Counted from the stretch's first letter, positions 1-8,082 are shown. The stretch is 64,000 nt of DNA from Halobacillus_A sp043497005 (GCF_043497005.1 NZ_JBIEKE010000003.1:310001-374000), one strand, 5' to 3'. Made by a program: numbers and translations. Notes: generated by a model not told the origin, from the sequence alone.

Positions 1-145
1 GGGACATGCATACTTTTTCCTCCCCTTCTGTTAAATAAAGCGGTTACATTTTATTGTAAAGAATGGACTGTTATATATCAAACAAAACAGATATACAACA
101 AGAAAACTTCCAATCTATTAAAATAGAAAGGAAGTTCTAAAAAGC
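1..145. other. Gene-free left edge
   Basis: No convincing coding sequence begins or ends here. The only structure seen is the terminator hairpin at 101-136, which serves the minus-strand gene ending at 146. Confidence 0.5.
101..136 (-). terminator. Rho-independent terminator of the small membrane protein gene
   Basis: AACTTCC (105-111) pairs with GGAAGTT (130-136), with an inner CTATT/AATAG stem. Read on the minus strand the hairpin is followed by a T-rich run, just past the stop codon at 146-148. Confidence 0.7.
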
Positions 146-439
146 TTAAGCTATGCCTAATGCGATTAACATGATATAAGTCATCATCAGAAAGGCGCCG
201 GCGTGAAGAAGAACAAGCAGCCATTTTGTCCATCCGCTCCCTTTCAACCCAACAAATACGCCTCCTAATGGAAACAAAAGCATAAGAATGACGGTTACTC
301 TGCCAAGTCCCCAAAATGAAAATCCGCTTACTAATAAAGCAAATAATGCAATAAAAATACCAAGCAGGACAAGTGATGCTATGTTAAACTTTTTCTTTTT
401 GTTTATTTCATCTGATGTTAAGTAAAAACTGTTCGCCAT
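146..439 (-). CDS. Small integral membrane protein of unknown function
   Basis: 97 residues. I do not recognise the family. The N-terminus (about 1-18) is polar and ends in a KKKK cluster. Three hydrophobic segments follow, at roughly 19-42, 47-66 and 72-95, so the protein is almost entirely membrane embedded. The ATG at 439 is preceded by an AGGAGG-type site about 11 bases upstream, and a TATAAT-like box lies near 483-488 on the minus strand. It has its own terminator and appears to be monocistronic. No catalytic motif is visible and the context does not suggest a role. Confidence 0.7.
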   Translation of the reverse strand: MANSFYLTSDEINKKKKFNIASLVLLGIFIALFALLVSGFSFWGLGRVTVILMLLFPLGGVFVGLKGSGWTKWLLVLLHAGAFLMMTYIMLIALGIA

Positions 440-688
440 TGAATCGGCATCCTCCTGTCGACAAATTAATTGATCTTTCTCTATTATAGTATTCCTGTAA
501 AGGGAGAAGAAGGTCCGTAATGCTTAAAAGTCCTATTAATTAAAAGGGACGATTGATTAGAAAGTCACAGTTGTTTCTACTAAGCATATCAAATCCTTTC
601 TCCCCTTAAAAGATCAGCCATATAATATTCATCGAACGTACGTAAACTCTTTTATACCCTTCCATTTCATACTCGCTTTTTTTTACAT

Positions 689-722
689 AAAAAGTCATCT
701 TCCCCTAAAGAAAGACGACTTT
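689..722 (-). terminator. Terminator of the nhaC-like gene
   Basis: AAAGTC (691-696) and GACTTT (717-722) form an extended imperfect stem with a T-run on the minus-strand 3' side, immediately after the antiporter stop codon. Confidence 0.65.
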
Positions 723-732
723 CCTGTTAAGC

Positions 733-2217
733 TTAAGAATAATAATCCTTTGGCTTAACCTCTTCTCCATTTTTACCGTTAAATCGTAATCCCCATCCGG
801 TCAAGGCAGCGATAAACATGACAATCAACAATCCCCACCCTTGGAATACGAAAGGAAAAACCTCTGTTGGGCTGACAACTGGGATGAACTCGTAGTTGTC
901 AGCCGCTCCCTGAATGGTCGCCCAGGCGAGCAGGACACCGCCGCTCCAAGGAAAGATGTAACCTAACGAAGAGGTCACTGTATCTAAAAAGTTCGCTCGA
1001 CGATAAGGGTGAATGTTCATCTCTTTTCCTAACTTTCGCACAAACGGGGCGGCTGCAATTTCAGCAGCTGTATTAATAGTGATAAATATATTTAAAAATG
1101 CCACAATTCCAAACATCGTTAATTCAGCACGACGTACTACATTTTTAATAATTCCTAAGAAGAAGTTCTTAATGGTTTCCATAGTTCCAGCCACTTCCAT
1201 TAAATGGGCGGCAGCTAATATAAATAGTATTAGAATGGCCATATTAAAGTATCCGCCGATCCCTTCCATAAGAGCTCCTTCAATAACCGCATCACCAGCA
1301 TCGTTTTGATAAATATGCAGCACTTCAGTCAGCGGAGTACCCGCAAGACCCATGACGACTACTGCAGCTACAATCCCCCACGTCAGGGAAGTCAGTAGAT
1401 GATGCCCAGACAATGCCAAGAATAACACAAGGGCAAACGGAATCAATAAGAGAAGTCCATCAGCAGCGACTTCTTGTTGAAGTTCGTTCATGACTTGAGT
1501 ATTCCCCATAGTCCCTCCGCCTCCGAAGATGACGAATAAAATAAGAGCCGGGACGGCAGCAGTAACAGAGTATTTAAATCTTGAGCGAACAACACCAGGT
1601 ACATCGGCTTCCTGGGTAGTCGCCGAGACGATGGTCGTGTCTGATACAGGGGCTAAATTATCTCCAAACACGGCACCGCTTAATATTGCAGCTAGTAAAA
1701 TGACGGGATCAGCTCCTAAAATAACACCCGCCGGGTACATAAGTATTCCAAATGTAGCTACAGTTCCATAGCCTGTACCTACAGCTGTCGCAAACAACGC
1801 AGAAAGCAGAAAAGTTACTCCTACAAAAGCTCCCCCTTCAAGGCCAGTTTGAAATCCAAGCCAAATCAGTCCATCAACTAATCCACCTGCTGATAAGAGG
1901 GTGGCAAACATTCCAGCCCAAAACCAGGCAATAACTGCAACTACACCAACAGGCTGCGCCATTCCAGAAATTAAACTTTGCGCATAATCGGCCCATTTTG
2001 ACTTACAAAAGAATAAGCCGATGGCAACTCCAATTACCATCCCAAGTACAAGCGCCTCCTCTGTGACAAGCTGTGAGACACTAAGTGTGATCGCCCATAT
2101 GATGAAAAAAACTAAGGGTATGGTTGCAGCAAAAACACCGCCGCGAAATTCCAATTTCTCTATCTTTTTTTTCCCTACCGCTTCATCAATGACTTCGTTA
2201 TTTTCTTGATTTCCCAC
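733..2217 (-). CDS. nhaC: Na+/H+ antiporter, NhaC family
   Basis: 494 residues, the usual size for NhaC-type antiporters, with about 11-12 hydrophobic segments. Recognisable family stretches are the central SGAVFGDNLAPVSDTT segment and the later NIFITINTAAEIAAAPFV region. The family exchanges cytoplasmic Na+ for external H+ and supports growth in salt or at alkaline pH; some relatives couple malate or lactate instead. The start is a GTG at 2217 with AAGGAGG seven bases upstream, giving MGNQENN. The cytoplasmic N-terminus is charged (about 1-25). The gene is monocistronic with its own terminator. Substrate specificity cannot be told from sequence alone. Confidence 0.88.
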   Translation of the reverse strand: MGNQENNEVIDEAVGKKKIEKLEFRGGVFAATIPLVFFIIWAITLSVSQLVTEEALVLGMVIGVAIGLFFCKSKWADYAQSLISGMAQPVGVVAVIAWFWAGMFATLLSAGGLVDGLIWLGFQTGLEGGAFVGVTFLLSALFATAVGTGYGTVATFGILMYPAGVILGADPVILLAAILSGAVFGDNLAPVSDTTIVSATTQEADVPGVVRSRFKYSVTAAVPALILFVIFGGGGTMGNTQVMNELQQEVAADGLLLLIPFALVLFLALSGHHLLTSLTWGIVAAVVVMGLAGTPLTEVLHIYQNDAGDAVIEGALMEGIGGYFNMAILILFILAAAHLMEVAGTMETIKNFFLGIIKNVVRRAELTMFGIVAFLNIFITINTAAEIAAAPFVRKLGKEMNIHPYRRANFLDTVTSSLGYIFPWSGGVLLAWATIQGAADNYEFIPVVSPTEVFPFVFQGWGLLIVMFIAALTGWGLRFNGKNGEEVKPKDYYS

Positions 2218-2529
2218 TAGAATTCCTCCTTGTGACTAAAATCCCTTCATAGTGTATCACTAAATCTAGTTTTTCCGTAATCTTTAATTATGATAGAGGA
2301 AGTGATCATAAAAACATGGAATAGTTGCACCTAAATTTATTCTTTTTTTTCCTTATAATAAGGTAAAATGTCTTACGGCCATAAAAGATATCAAACAGCC
2401 GCCTTTCTATTTATTTCTTCATTATTTCCTAGGAAATGATAGAGTCATGAATAAAACAATGTTCTAATTTGAAAAAATTTCGTTATTCATGGAAGTCATG
2501 GTAGGATGTAAACTAACTACATAAAAGGA
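2218..2529. other. Divergent intergenic region between nhaC and ridA
   Basis: This 312-base AT-rich gap separates two divergent genes, so it should hold both promoters. A weak ridA promoter is possible (TTCGTT, 17-base spacer, TAGGAT at about 2479-2507). No riboswitch, repeat or small ORF was seen. Confidence 0.4.
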
Positions 2530-2916
2530 GTGACCACTATGTTTAAACCACTAGCTACAGATCAAGCACCTGCAGCAATCGGACCTTATTCTCAAGCTGC
2601 AGATGTAGGAAACCTTATTTTTATTTCCGGTCAAATTCCTCTGAATCCACAGACAATGGAATTTGTATCAGATGATGTAAAAGAACAAGCTCATCAAGTT
2701 ATGAAAAACCTGGGTGCGATCCTTGAAGAAGCCGGCTTAAGTTACAATCATATAGCTAAAGCAAATATTTATTTGGATTCCATGGATGATTTTGCCGTCG
2801 TTAATGATGTATATGCGAGTTATCTAAGTGAGCCCTATCCAGCGCGGGCTGCGGTAGAAGTAGGAAAGCTTCCAAAAGGAGCAAAAGTTGAAATAGAAGC
2901 CATTGCTGTCAAATAA
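2530..2916 (+). CDS. ridA: RidA/YjgF-family 2-iminobutanoate/2-iminopropanoate deaminase
   Basis: 128 residues, the standard length of the RidA (YjgF/YER057c/UK114) family. Members form trimers that hydrolyse reactive enamines and imines released by PLP enzymes such as threonine dehydratase, releasing 2-oxoacids and ammonia. Typical features are AAIGPYSQA near 15-23, FISGQIPLNP near 31-40, and the C-terminal AARAAVEVGKLPKGAKVEIEAIA-type ending with the substrate-binding arginine (around 105). The ATG has AAGGAG eight bases upstream, and a strong terminator follows. It is a single gene, unlike Bacillus subtilis yabJ, which lies with purR. Confidence 0.93.
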   Translation: MTTMFKPLATDQAPAAIGPYSQAADVGNLIFISGQIPLNPQTMEFVSDDVKEQAHQVMKNLGAILEEAGLSYNHIAKANIYLDSMDDFAVVNDVYASYLSEPYPARAAVEVGKLPKGAKVEIEAIAVK

Positions 2917-2941
2917 TAACCTTATTAACCCTTTAGATATT

Positions 2942-2984
2942 AAAAAAGATTGACCCTCAGTTGGATGAAGGTCAATCTTTTTTA
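2942..2984 (+). terminator. Strong terminator of ridA
   Basis: A perfect 14-base stem (2942-2955 with 2970-2983) encloses a 14-base loop and ends in a T-run. Confidence 0.85.
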
Positions 2985-3087
2985 TTTTGACAGAGGGCGT
3001 CAATTATTCTTTCCCCTTACTTTCTCTTACGACATAAACTATTCCTTTTTGTCATAGGCTTTACAAACTTAAAGTTATAACCGTGCA

Positions 3088-3327
3088 TTAATCTTCATCT
3101 TTTATATCCCGATCTTGAGGAATAGGTTCATTTAAATAGTCCTGTATCATGACACGGTACTTCTCCACTTGCTCAAAGTAAATATCAAATTGAGAATTAT
3201 TAATTAAATATTGCTCTCCATCATGGAGACAACGTACCTTCTTCTCTTTAATTAAATGCTCAATATATTCTCTTGGAACGTCTAAATATTTAGCCGTTTC
3301 TTCTACAGTTAAATACATTTCGTTCAC
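3088..3327 (-). CDS. Excisionase/MerR-type helix-turn-helix protein
   Basis: 79 residues. The first 50 residues (MYLTVEETAKYLDVPREYIEHL onward, then the wing segment around GEQYLINNSQFDIYF) match the excisionase-family helix_turn_helix_17 pattern found in small DNA-binding proteins and phage Xis. The acidic tail (about 62-79) is rich in D and E. The ATG at 3327 has GGAAGGTG six bases upstream. There is no integrase, phage gene or methyltransferase nearby, so it is an orphan and is more likely a chromosomal regulator than an active excisionase. The target is unknown. Confidence 0.75.
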   Translation of the reverse strand: MNEMYLTVEETAKYLDVPREYIEHLIKEKKVRCLHDGEQYLINNSQFDIYFEQVEKYRVMIQDYLNEPIPQDRDIKDED

Positions 3328-3494
3328 CTTCCCTTTTGTTTAAAGAAGTTGAAACTACTAAATCATAAACTTTGTTAGATGCTGAGCTTCCCTCAGTATG
3401 AGAGCCCTTGCTTTATGATAGAAAGAAGCTCTCATTTCCCAAAAGGCCTTTTCTTTTTTATAAACGAGTTAATAATGAAATGCAACAAATGCAT

Positions 3495-3617
3495 ATTAAA
3501 AAAGCTTTCCCGTGTTTCAGGGAAAGCTTTCGATCTTTTGTCGCGAATGTACCGACGACCACATTCGTCGTTTAGCCTCGAAGGCATATACTTCGTCTTA
3601 CACAAACAGCTCATCGC
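3495..3617 (-). ncRNA. Candidate small RNA of about 120 nt
   Basis: The minus strand carries a promoter (3624-3652), then about 120 bases with no plausible start site, then a terminator. Three hairpins can be drawn: CGAAG/CTTCG at 3579-3595, CGAATGT/ACATTCG at 3544-3567, and the terminator AAAGCTTTCC/GGAAAGCTTT at 3501-3530 followed on this strand by TTTTTTAA. The only ORF on this strand starts at the predicted 5' end without a ribosome binding site. I know of no named Bacillus RNA that matches it. The coordinates are predicted, not measured. Confidence 0.6.
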
Positions 3618-3623
3618 TCCATA

Positions 3624-3652
3624 ACTATATCATCTTCCACCGTCCCTGACAA
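3624..3652 (-). promoter_or_regulatory. SigA-type promoter of the candidate small RNA
   Basis: On the minus strand TTGTCA (3652-3647) and TATAGT (3629-3624) are separated by exactly 17 bases. This predicts a start near 3617. Confidence 0.65.
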
Positions 3653-3691
3653 TCAAAATTTAATTGCAGATTTCGAATTCTTCTCCCGCTG

Positions 3692-3700
3692 TGCTATAAT
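3692..3700 (+). promoter_or_regulatory. Extended -10 promoter of the 151-residue protein gene
   Basis: TGCTATAAT is a textbook extended -10 element 31 bases upstream of the ATG at 3732. The -35 is poor (TTCGAA, 17-base spacer). It is divergent to the small RNA promoter. Confidence 0.6.
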
Positions 3701-3731
3701 AAACGAATTACTAAATCAGCAGGAGGCTACT

Positions 3732-4187
3732 ATGCTAACGTTTGAAGAAAAGATGGCTATTATAGAAGAGTTTGGTGAGCTGACTAAAAAAGAAGTCTCA
3801 TTAGGTCGTGTCAACTTTCATTACGAAGAAAGTCTTTATGATAAGAAAAATGTTGTTTACCATTTACATCCTAACGGCAATGGTTTTGTATATGCAGGCG
3901 AGATAGAAGGCTGCCCTGCGGATGATCGAGGAATGGTAAACATTCGTGATTATAGTGAAACTGAATTGAGAAACATCGTACGTGAAGCAATAGATTCTTT
4001 AGCTTCTACGCCAGCAGAAAAAAATCCGGTTTTTGAAGAATGGATGAATAACGGTGATTTCTCGCTTTTTCTTATGCGGGAAGATGATGGTTATAATGTG
4101 TATGCAGGTGAAATTTTAGAAGGTGCATTTAATTCCTACGAGGAAGCCGCTAACTTTCTAGAAGAAGAGGGGTTCAGCCGCATTTAA
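3732..4187 (+). CDS. Conserved hypothetical cytosolic protein, 151 residues
   Basis: 151 residues, acidic, without signal peptide or membrane segments. I do not recognise the family. It seems to contain two similar halves, each ending in a glycine-rich strand with the pattern YAGEI followed by an acidic helix: NGFVYAGEIEG near 53-63 and YNVYAGEILEG near 122-132, the second followed by a predicted helix to the C-terminus. This suggests an internal duplication of a small alpha-beta fold. The ATG has GGAGG six bases upstream and an extended -10 promoter. The gene appears to be monocistronic, and a bidirectional terminator separates it from the sensor kinase. Confidence 0.75.
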   Translation: MLTFEEKMAIIEEFGELTKKEVSLGRVNFHYEESLYDKKNVVYHLHPNGNGFVYAGEIEGCPADDRGMVNIRDYSETELRNIVREAIDSLASTPAEKNPVFEEWMNNGDFSLFLMREDDGYNVYAGEILEGAFNSYEEAANFLEEEGFSRI

Positions 4188-4268
4188 ATCATAGGCCGAT
4201 ACGAAAAAACTTTGGTTGTGCCCATTTTTGTGGTACTTGAACTTGCTTAACTGTATTGAGATAAATGT

Positions 4269-4311
4269 AAAAAGCTTGTAGAGAATTACCGGCCTCTACA
4301 AGCTTTTTTTA
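4269..4311. terminator. Bidirectional terminator between convergent genes
   Basis: AAAAAGCTTGTAGAG and its complement CTCTACAAGCTTTTTTT form a long stem with A-run and T-run flanks. It can serve both the plus-strand 151-residue gene and the minus-strand kinase gene. Confidence 0.85.
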
Positions 4312-5379
4312 TTATTCGTAAGCAGGGAGTGTAAAGGTTACCGTCGTACCATGGCCAATACGGCTTGCAGCTTTAATCCAGCCTCCGTGCTCTTCGATTA
4401 TTCTTTTTGAGATTGGAAGGCCAAGGCCGCTCCCTCCCTCGGAGAACATTTTGGTTTGTTCGGATTGATAAAACAATTCAAAAATATGTGGAAGGTCATT
4501 ATCTAGAATACCTGGTCCGTTATCTGTAACTTCCACAATGATTTCGCCGCCCTTCTCTTTCAGACGTAAATCAATCTTTTTCTCTTCCTTATCCATAAAT
4601 CGCAAGCAGTTATTCAGTAAATGAACCATCACTCGTCTTAATTGAGCAGGATCAGCTTTTGCCTCATAAGATTTAACTTGCTCCGCTTCAAAGGTAAAAG
4701 TAATTTCTTCCCACTCCTCTTGAAACCCTTCCATGATTTCAACGAGAAACGAACGCATTTCTAACCTTTTAAAGTAAAAGGAAAGTCGTCCCATATCAAG
4801 TTCAGAATGCTGAAATAGTTCATCAATCAAACGTTCAAGTACAATTGACTTCATATGAACCGCCTGGAGCGCAGCATCCACTTCTTCGCGAGAAGCGTTT
4901 TCCCCTTGAGCAAATTCGACCTGCTCTTTAATAAAGGACATAGGAAGTCGCAAATCATTTGAGATATTGTATAAAAGTTTCTTTCTGTTTTCTGAATACT
5001 TTTGTTTTACTTCTTCTGATTCTAGTAATTGCAGCCTTAAATTCTCGAAAGAATCGGCGAGTTTACCGATTTCATCTTTTTTCATACGTACAAATGGGGT
5101 TTCAGTTTGCCCAGCACTCACTTCTTCAGCTGCTTTTGTCAGAGTCTTCATTGGTTTTATGACGTTTTTGGTTACAAAGTAAAGAAACAAGGCATTTGTG
5201 ATTAGTAAAAGCACCAGCCACCCAACAATATGAATGGATAAAAACGTAAGCTGATCTCCCTGTTGTGTACTAAAGTTGAACGTATATAAAAGTAAATATC
5301 CTTCTACAAAAAGAAATAATAGCATTGGAATAATGACAATCGCCAAATTTGACCGCATAAATCGTTTACGAATAGACAT
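4312..5379 (-). CDS. HAMP-containing sensor histidine kinase homologue lacking the phospho-acceptor histidine
   Basis: 355 residues: two membrane segments (about 13-35 and 46-69), a HAMP linker (70-122), a dimerisation helix pair (about 125-200) and a HATPase_c domain (235-354). The ATP-binding part looks intact: an N-box LLNNCLRF near 250, DNGPG near 290, and GGSGLGL near 318. In the H-box, where kinases read S-H-E/D-L-R-x-P, this protein reads S-N-D-L-R-L-P: Asn141 (codon AAT at 4957-4959) replaces the histidine. It may therefore bind ATP but should not autophosphorylate in the usual way. There is almost no extracytoplasmic loop, so it would sense within the membrane or cytoplasm. No response regulator gene is adjacent. 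Confidence 0.85.
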   Translation of the reverse strand: MSIRKRFMRSNLAIVIIPMLLFLFVEGYLLLYTFNFSTQQGDQLTFLSIHIVGWLVLLLITNALFLYFVTKNVIKPMKTLTKAAEEVSAGQTETPFVRMKKDEIGKLADSFENLRLQLLESEEVKQKYSENRKKLLYNISNDLRLPMSFIKEQVEFAQGENASREEVDAALQAVHMKSIVLERLIDELFQHSELDMGRLSFYFKRLEMRSFLVEIMEGFQEEWEEITFTFEAEQVKSYEAKADPAQLRRVMVHLLNNCLRFMDKEEKKIDLRLKEKGGEIIVEVTDNGPGILDNDLPHIFELFYQSEQTKMFSEGGSGLGLPISKRIIEEHGGWIKAASRIGHGTTVTFTLPAYE

Positions 5380-5536
5380 CTTTTCTACTCCTTTATCTAT
5401 GTAATACCGTCCTTTAAGGATATACCATGATACAGCTCATCGTCTACAAAAGTCTTTCCAACTTTTTTCATACTATTGTTTGTGAACCAAAGCATAGAAT
5501 ATCATATAGGCGGAATCAACTGAGGGAGAGGATATC

Positions 5537-6277
5537 ATGTATCCATATGATTATAGACAGACAATGAATCAGCCGACTGTTCTGGCTTTTGCTCAAGGAG
5601 ATGTTAATGGCGATGGAGTGATTGACAACGTGTACTTGACAGGGAAAAAACCTAACGATACGGGGAGTCCTTATACGACGGATATTACTCTAGTGATTCA
5701 AGACGGAAGGACTCAAACCTTTTACAGTGTACCTCTTCAATCAAACGCCGGATATGCCCCTGCACTATTTCTAGGTGATTTTACCGGGGACGGCGTAGAT
5801 GATATTCAAATTAACATTAACTCGGGGGGAAGTGGAGGTTTCTATTTTGTTTACATCTATTCCTTCCTCAACAATCAAGCCAAAGAGTTGTTTAACTATG
5901 AAACGTTCAACGACCAATATTTGTATGATGTTATGTACAGGGATCACTACAAAGTAGATATATCCAATCAAACGTTAAAATTAAATTATGTCATTGATAT
6001 TAGCAATAGAGACGAGGAATATTTATCAGAAATTTACACGGAGGACGGTAAACTTAAAACTCCTGTACAAGGATGGGTGTCAGGATTAAATACTGCTTAC
6101 CCTGTTGATTTTGACGGAAATGGCGTATTTGAATTATTTGTATTTCAGCGTATCGCCGGCCGATATAACGCCGATGGCTTAGGTCTCGTGCAGTCCCCTC
6201 TTTATTGGGACGGTACCCATTTTATAATTAAAGATAACTGGCAATATGTCGCTGTGTTAGGGGAGGAACAGTCTTAA
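5537..6277 (+). CDS. FG-GAP/VCBS-like repeat protein with calcium-binding loops
   Basis: 246 residues. Three loops match the D-x-[DN]-x-[DN]-G pattern of FG-GAP/VCBS and dockerin-type calcium sites: DVNGDGVID near 22-30, DFTGDGVDD near 79-87, and DFDGNGVFE near 195-203. Strand-rich, aromatic segments lie between them, which suggests a small beta-propeller-like or lectin-like fold. There is no signal peptide, membrane segment or sortase motif, so secretion is not predicted by the classical route. Related Bacillus proteins are sometimes linked to spores, but nothing here proves that. The ATG is preceded by GGGAGAGG. Confidence 0.78.
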   Translation: MYPYDYRQTMNQPTVLAFAQGDVNGDGVIDNVYLTGKKPNDTGSPYTTDITLVIQDGRTQTFYSVPLQSNAGYAPALFLGDFTGDGVDDIQININSGGSGGFYFVYIYSFLNNQAKELFNYETFNDQYLYDVMYRDHYKVDISNQTLKLNYVIDISNRDEEYLSEIYTEDGKLKTPVQGWVSGLNTAYPVDFDGNGVFELFVFQRIAGRYNADGLGLVQSPLYWDGTHFIIKDNWQYVAVLGEEQS

Positions 6278-6283
6278 ATAATT

Positions 6284-6312
6284 GGTCAGCTCTTTTTAGC
6301 TCAGAGCTGACC
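6284..6312 (+). terminator. Possible weak terminator after the repeat protein gene
   Basis: GGTCAGCTCT and AGAGCTGACC form a perfect 10-base stem, but no clear T-run follows. Confidence 0.45.
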
Positions 6313-6445
6313 TCGCGCTAATTTTGTATCTGAAGCATTGTTTTGTTAATATACGGACACTCAGTATACATTCATTCCCATTCCGCTAATTACTAATTGG
6401 TAAAACCAATTATACATAAAACTGAATTGAATCGGTTCTAATCCA

Positions 6446-6473
6446 TAAAAAAAGAACGCCGTCATTGGCGTTC
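6446..6473 (-). terminator. Terminator overlapping the patatin stop codon
   Basis: GAACGCC/GGCGTTC forms the stem, followed by seven T residues on the minus strand. The patatin stop codon (6472-6474) lies in the stem. Confidence 0.8.
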
Positions 6474-7380
6474 AAAATAAAAACGCGAGAATCTTTTCTT
6501 TATGCTGGGCGTACACCTTTTCCCCTAATGTGCTTAGTTCTTCCATACAGAGAATATCATCAAAAGGGATTTCTCTAGATAGATCCTCGTCAATTCGCAA
6601 ATACTGTTCTCCTAACAATATTTGACTTTGATAAGAAACCGATTCTGAAGACAAATGTAATGCCAGATCCAGTAGTTTAGGTTTTGTTTTTAAAGAAGGA
6701 ATCTTTAAAGGCATCCATTGCCTTAACCCCCAGTACTTATTTTTGGAAAATGAAAATTCAATTTTCTGCTTTCCTGTTCCAAATGATAAAACCCTCACTT
6801 CTTCTAAACCTTTATTAAATGATTTAATTGATTCTGTAATTGCTGCCATAGACGGATTATTAGCCCACAGTCCGCCGTCAATGGATAAGTATCGTTGAGA
6901 GATGTTGTTGGGTGGAAAGTAGACAGGAGCAGAACATGATGACAGTACAGCATCCCATAAAAAAATATCGCTTATTCCTTTATCATCTTTATCTGAATAA
7001 GACCGATAGGAGAATGGTTTTCCTTGGGTAATATCAACTGAAGGAATGAGTAGCGGCTGCTCTATATCTGCCAGCTTCACTTCTTTAAAAACTTCTTGCA
7101 GCATGTTTCTTAAATCTTGATCACTATATACACTTTTTAAAAGTCCGACTTTTGCCTGCTTTGTAAATATTCTTTCCCCATACTTTTGATAAAAGTGAAG
7201 AACGTCCTCCATCCTTTTTTGTAAAGCAATAGATGCTGCGATGATAGCTCCTGTACTCGTCCCTGCTACTAAATCGAATGATTCTCCTATTGGTCTTTTT
7301 GTATCCTTCTCAATTGCTTTTAATATAGTTACAGGAAGAATGCCGCGAATCCCTCCGCCATCAATACATAATATTTTCAC
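6472..7380 (-). CDS. Patatin-like phospholipase
   Basis: 302 residues. Patatin-like acyl hydrolases use a Ser-Asp dyad to release fatty acids from phospholipids or other acyl lipids. All motifs are present: the oxyanion hole DGGGIRG at 7-13, the nucleophile elbow GTSTG with Ser42, and the catalytic DGG with Asp168. I chose the GTG at 7380 over the GTG at 7389, because AGGTGG is five bases upstream of the former and overlaps the latter. The domain layout resembles CapV-type phospholipase effectors, but no cyclic-nucleotide synthase or other CBASS gene is adjacent, so it is better regarded as a stand-alone lipase. There is no signal peptide. Confidence 0.85.
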   Translation of the reverse strand: MKILCIDGGGIRGILPVTILKAIEKDTKRPIGESFDLVAGTSTGAIIAASIALQKRMEDVLHFYQKYGERIFTKQAKVGLLKSVYSDQDLRNMLQEVFKEVKLADIEQPLLIPSVDITQGKPFSYRSYSDKDDKGISDIFLWDAVLSSCSAPVYFPPNNISQRYLSIDGGLWANNPSMAAITESIKSFNKGLEEVRVLSFGTGKQKIEFSFSKNKYWGLRQWMPLKIPSLKTKPKLLDLALHLSSESVSYQSQILLGEQYLRIDEDLSREIPFDDILCMEELSTLGEKVYAQHKEKILAFLF

Positions 7381-7536
7381 GGGCGCCACCTAAATTTATC
7401 ATTTACTTTCAGTGTAACCATGATCAGCTTCCTTCATTCGGCAAGAATGAAAGCGAAGGGCAGAAATATTGTTTCCTGTATGGTAAAATGGAAGTAGGAA
7501 AAGATTAATATTATAACTCCAAGGAAGGTGGTTATA

Positions 7537-7971
7537 ATGAAAGAACGAATTTTAGTAGCGTACGATGGTTCTGAACTTAGTAAGAAAGCTATACAAGAAG
7601 CACTTACTAAAGAACAGTTCAATAGTGAAGCAGAAGTTCATGTAGTTTCAGTTATTAAACCGACCGGCCCGTTTACAAATGCAAAAATGTCTGAAAGTAT
7701 CGGAACAGAACTAGCCGAACAGTTGAAGTCAGATTTAGAAGCAATTAAAGAAGAGTTTAAAACTATTCACCACCCGATTGTCACTGAAGCTTTAGTTGGA
7801 AAAAGCGAAAGCAACCCCGGGATAAAAATTACTGATTATGCGAATCAACACGACATCGATTTAATTATAATTGGCAATCGCGGATTAGGTAATGTTAAGA
7901 AATTTTTCTTAGGAAGCGTCAGCAACAATGTGGTTCAGCATGCGAAATGTCCAGTTTTAGTTATTAAATAA
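7537..7971 (+). CDS. Universal stress protein, UspA family
   Basis: 144 residues, the single-domain UspA length. It begins with the typical ILVAYDGSELSKKA strand-loop-helix and ends with the ATP-binding signature GNRGLGNVKKFFLGS (G-x2-G-x9-G-S) and the closing strand CPVLVI. UspA proteins bind ATP or other ligands and help cells survive stress or starvation. An in-frame GTG at 7528 exists, but AAGGAAGGTGG (7521-7531) overlaps it and stands five bases before the ATG at 7537, which I take as the start. It is a single gene, divergent from the patatin gene, with its own terminator. Confidence 0.9.
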   Translation: MKERILVAYDGSELSKKAIQEALTKEQFNSEAEVHVVSVIKPTGPFTNAKMSESIGTELAEQLKSDLEAIKEEFKTIHHPIVTEALVGKSESNPGIKITDYANQHDIDLIIIGNRGLGNVKKFFLGSVSNNVVQHAKCPVLVIK

Positions 7972-7988
7972 GAAAAGAGCCTAAGTAA

Positions 7989-8031
7989 AGCGGACTGTGA
8001 GGGAGTTAAATTCCACACAGTCCGCTTTTTA
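7989..8031 (+). terminator. Terminator of the uspA-like gene
   Basis: AGCGGACTGTG pairs with CACAGTCCGCT, followed by a T-run. Confidence 0.85.
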
Positions 8032-8082
8032 AAGTTCTACTTTTTTTCAGTGGCCACAATGGTCTGGGCTCCTGAAGGCAAG

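Noticed and set aside
3088..3327. Prophage or integrative element marker
   Set aside because: The excisionase-like protein has no integrase, attachment repeats or phage genes nearby.
3379..3624. Overlapping ORFs of 60-81 residues on both strands
   Set aside because: No ribosome binding site; the minus-strand ORF starts at the predicted RNA 5' end and both run through the promoter or terminator of the candidate small RNA.
6472..7380. CBASS defence operon
   Set aside because: Only the patatin is present; neighbours are a repeat protein and a UspA protein with their own terminators.
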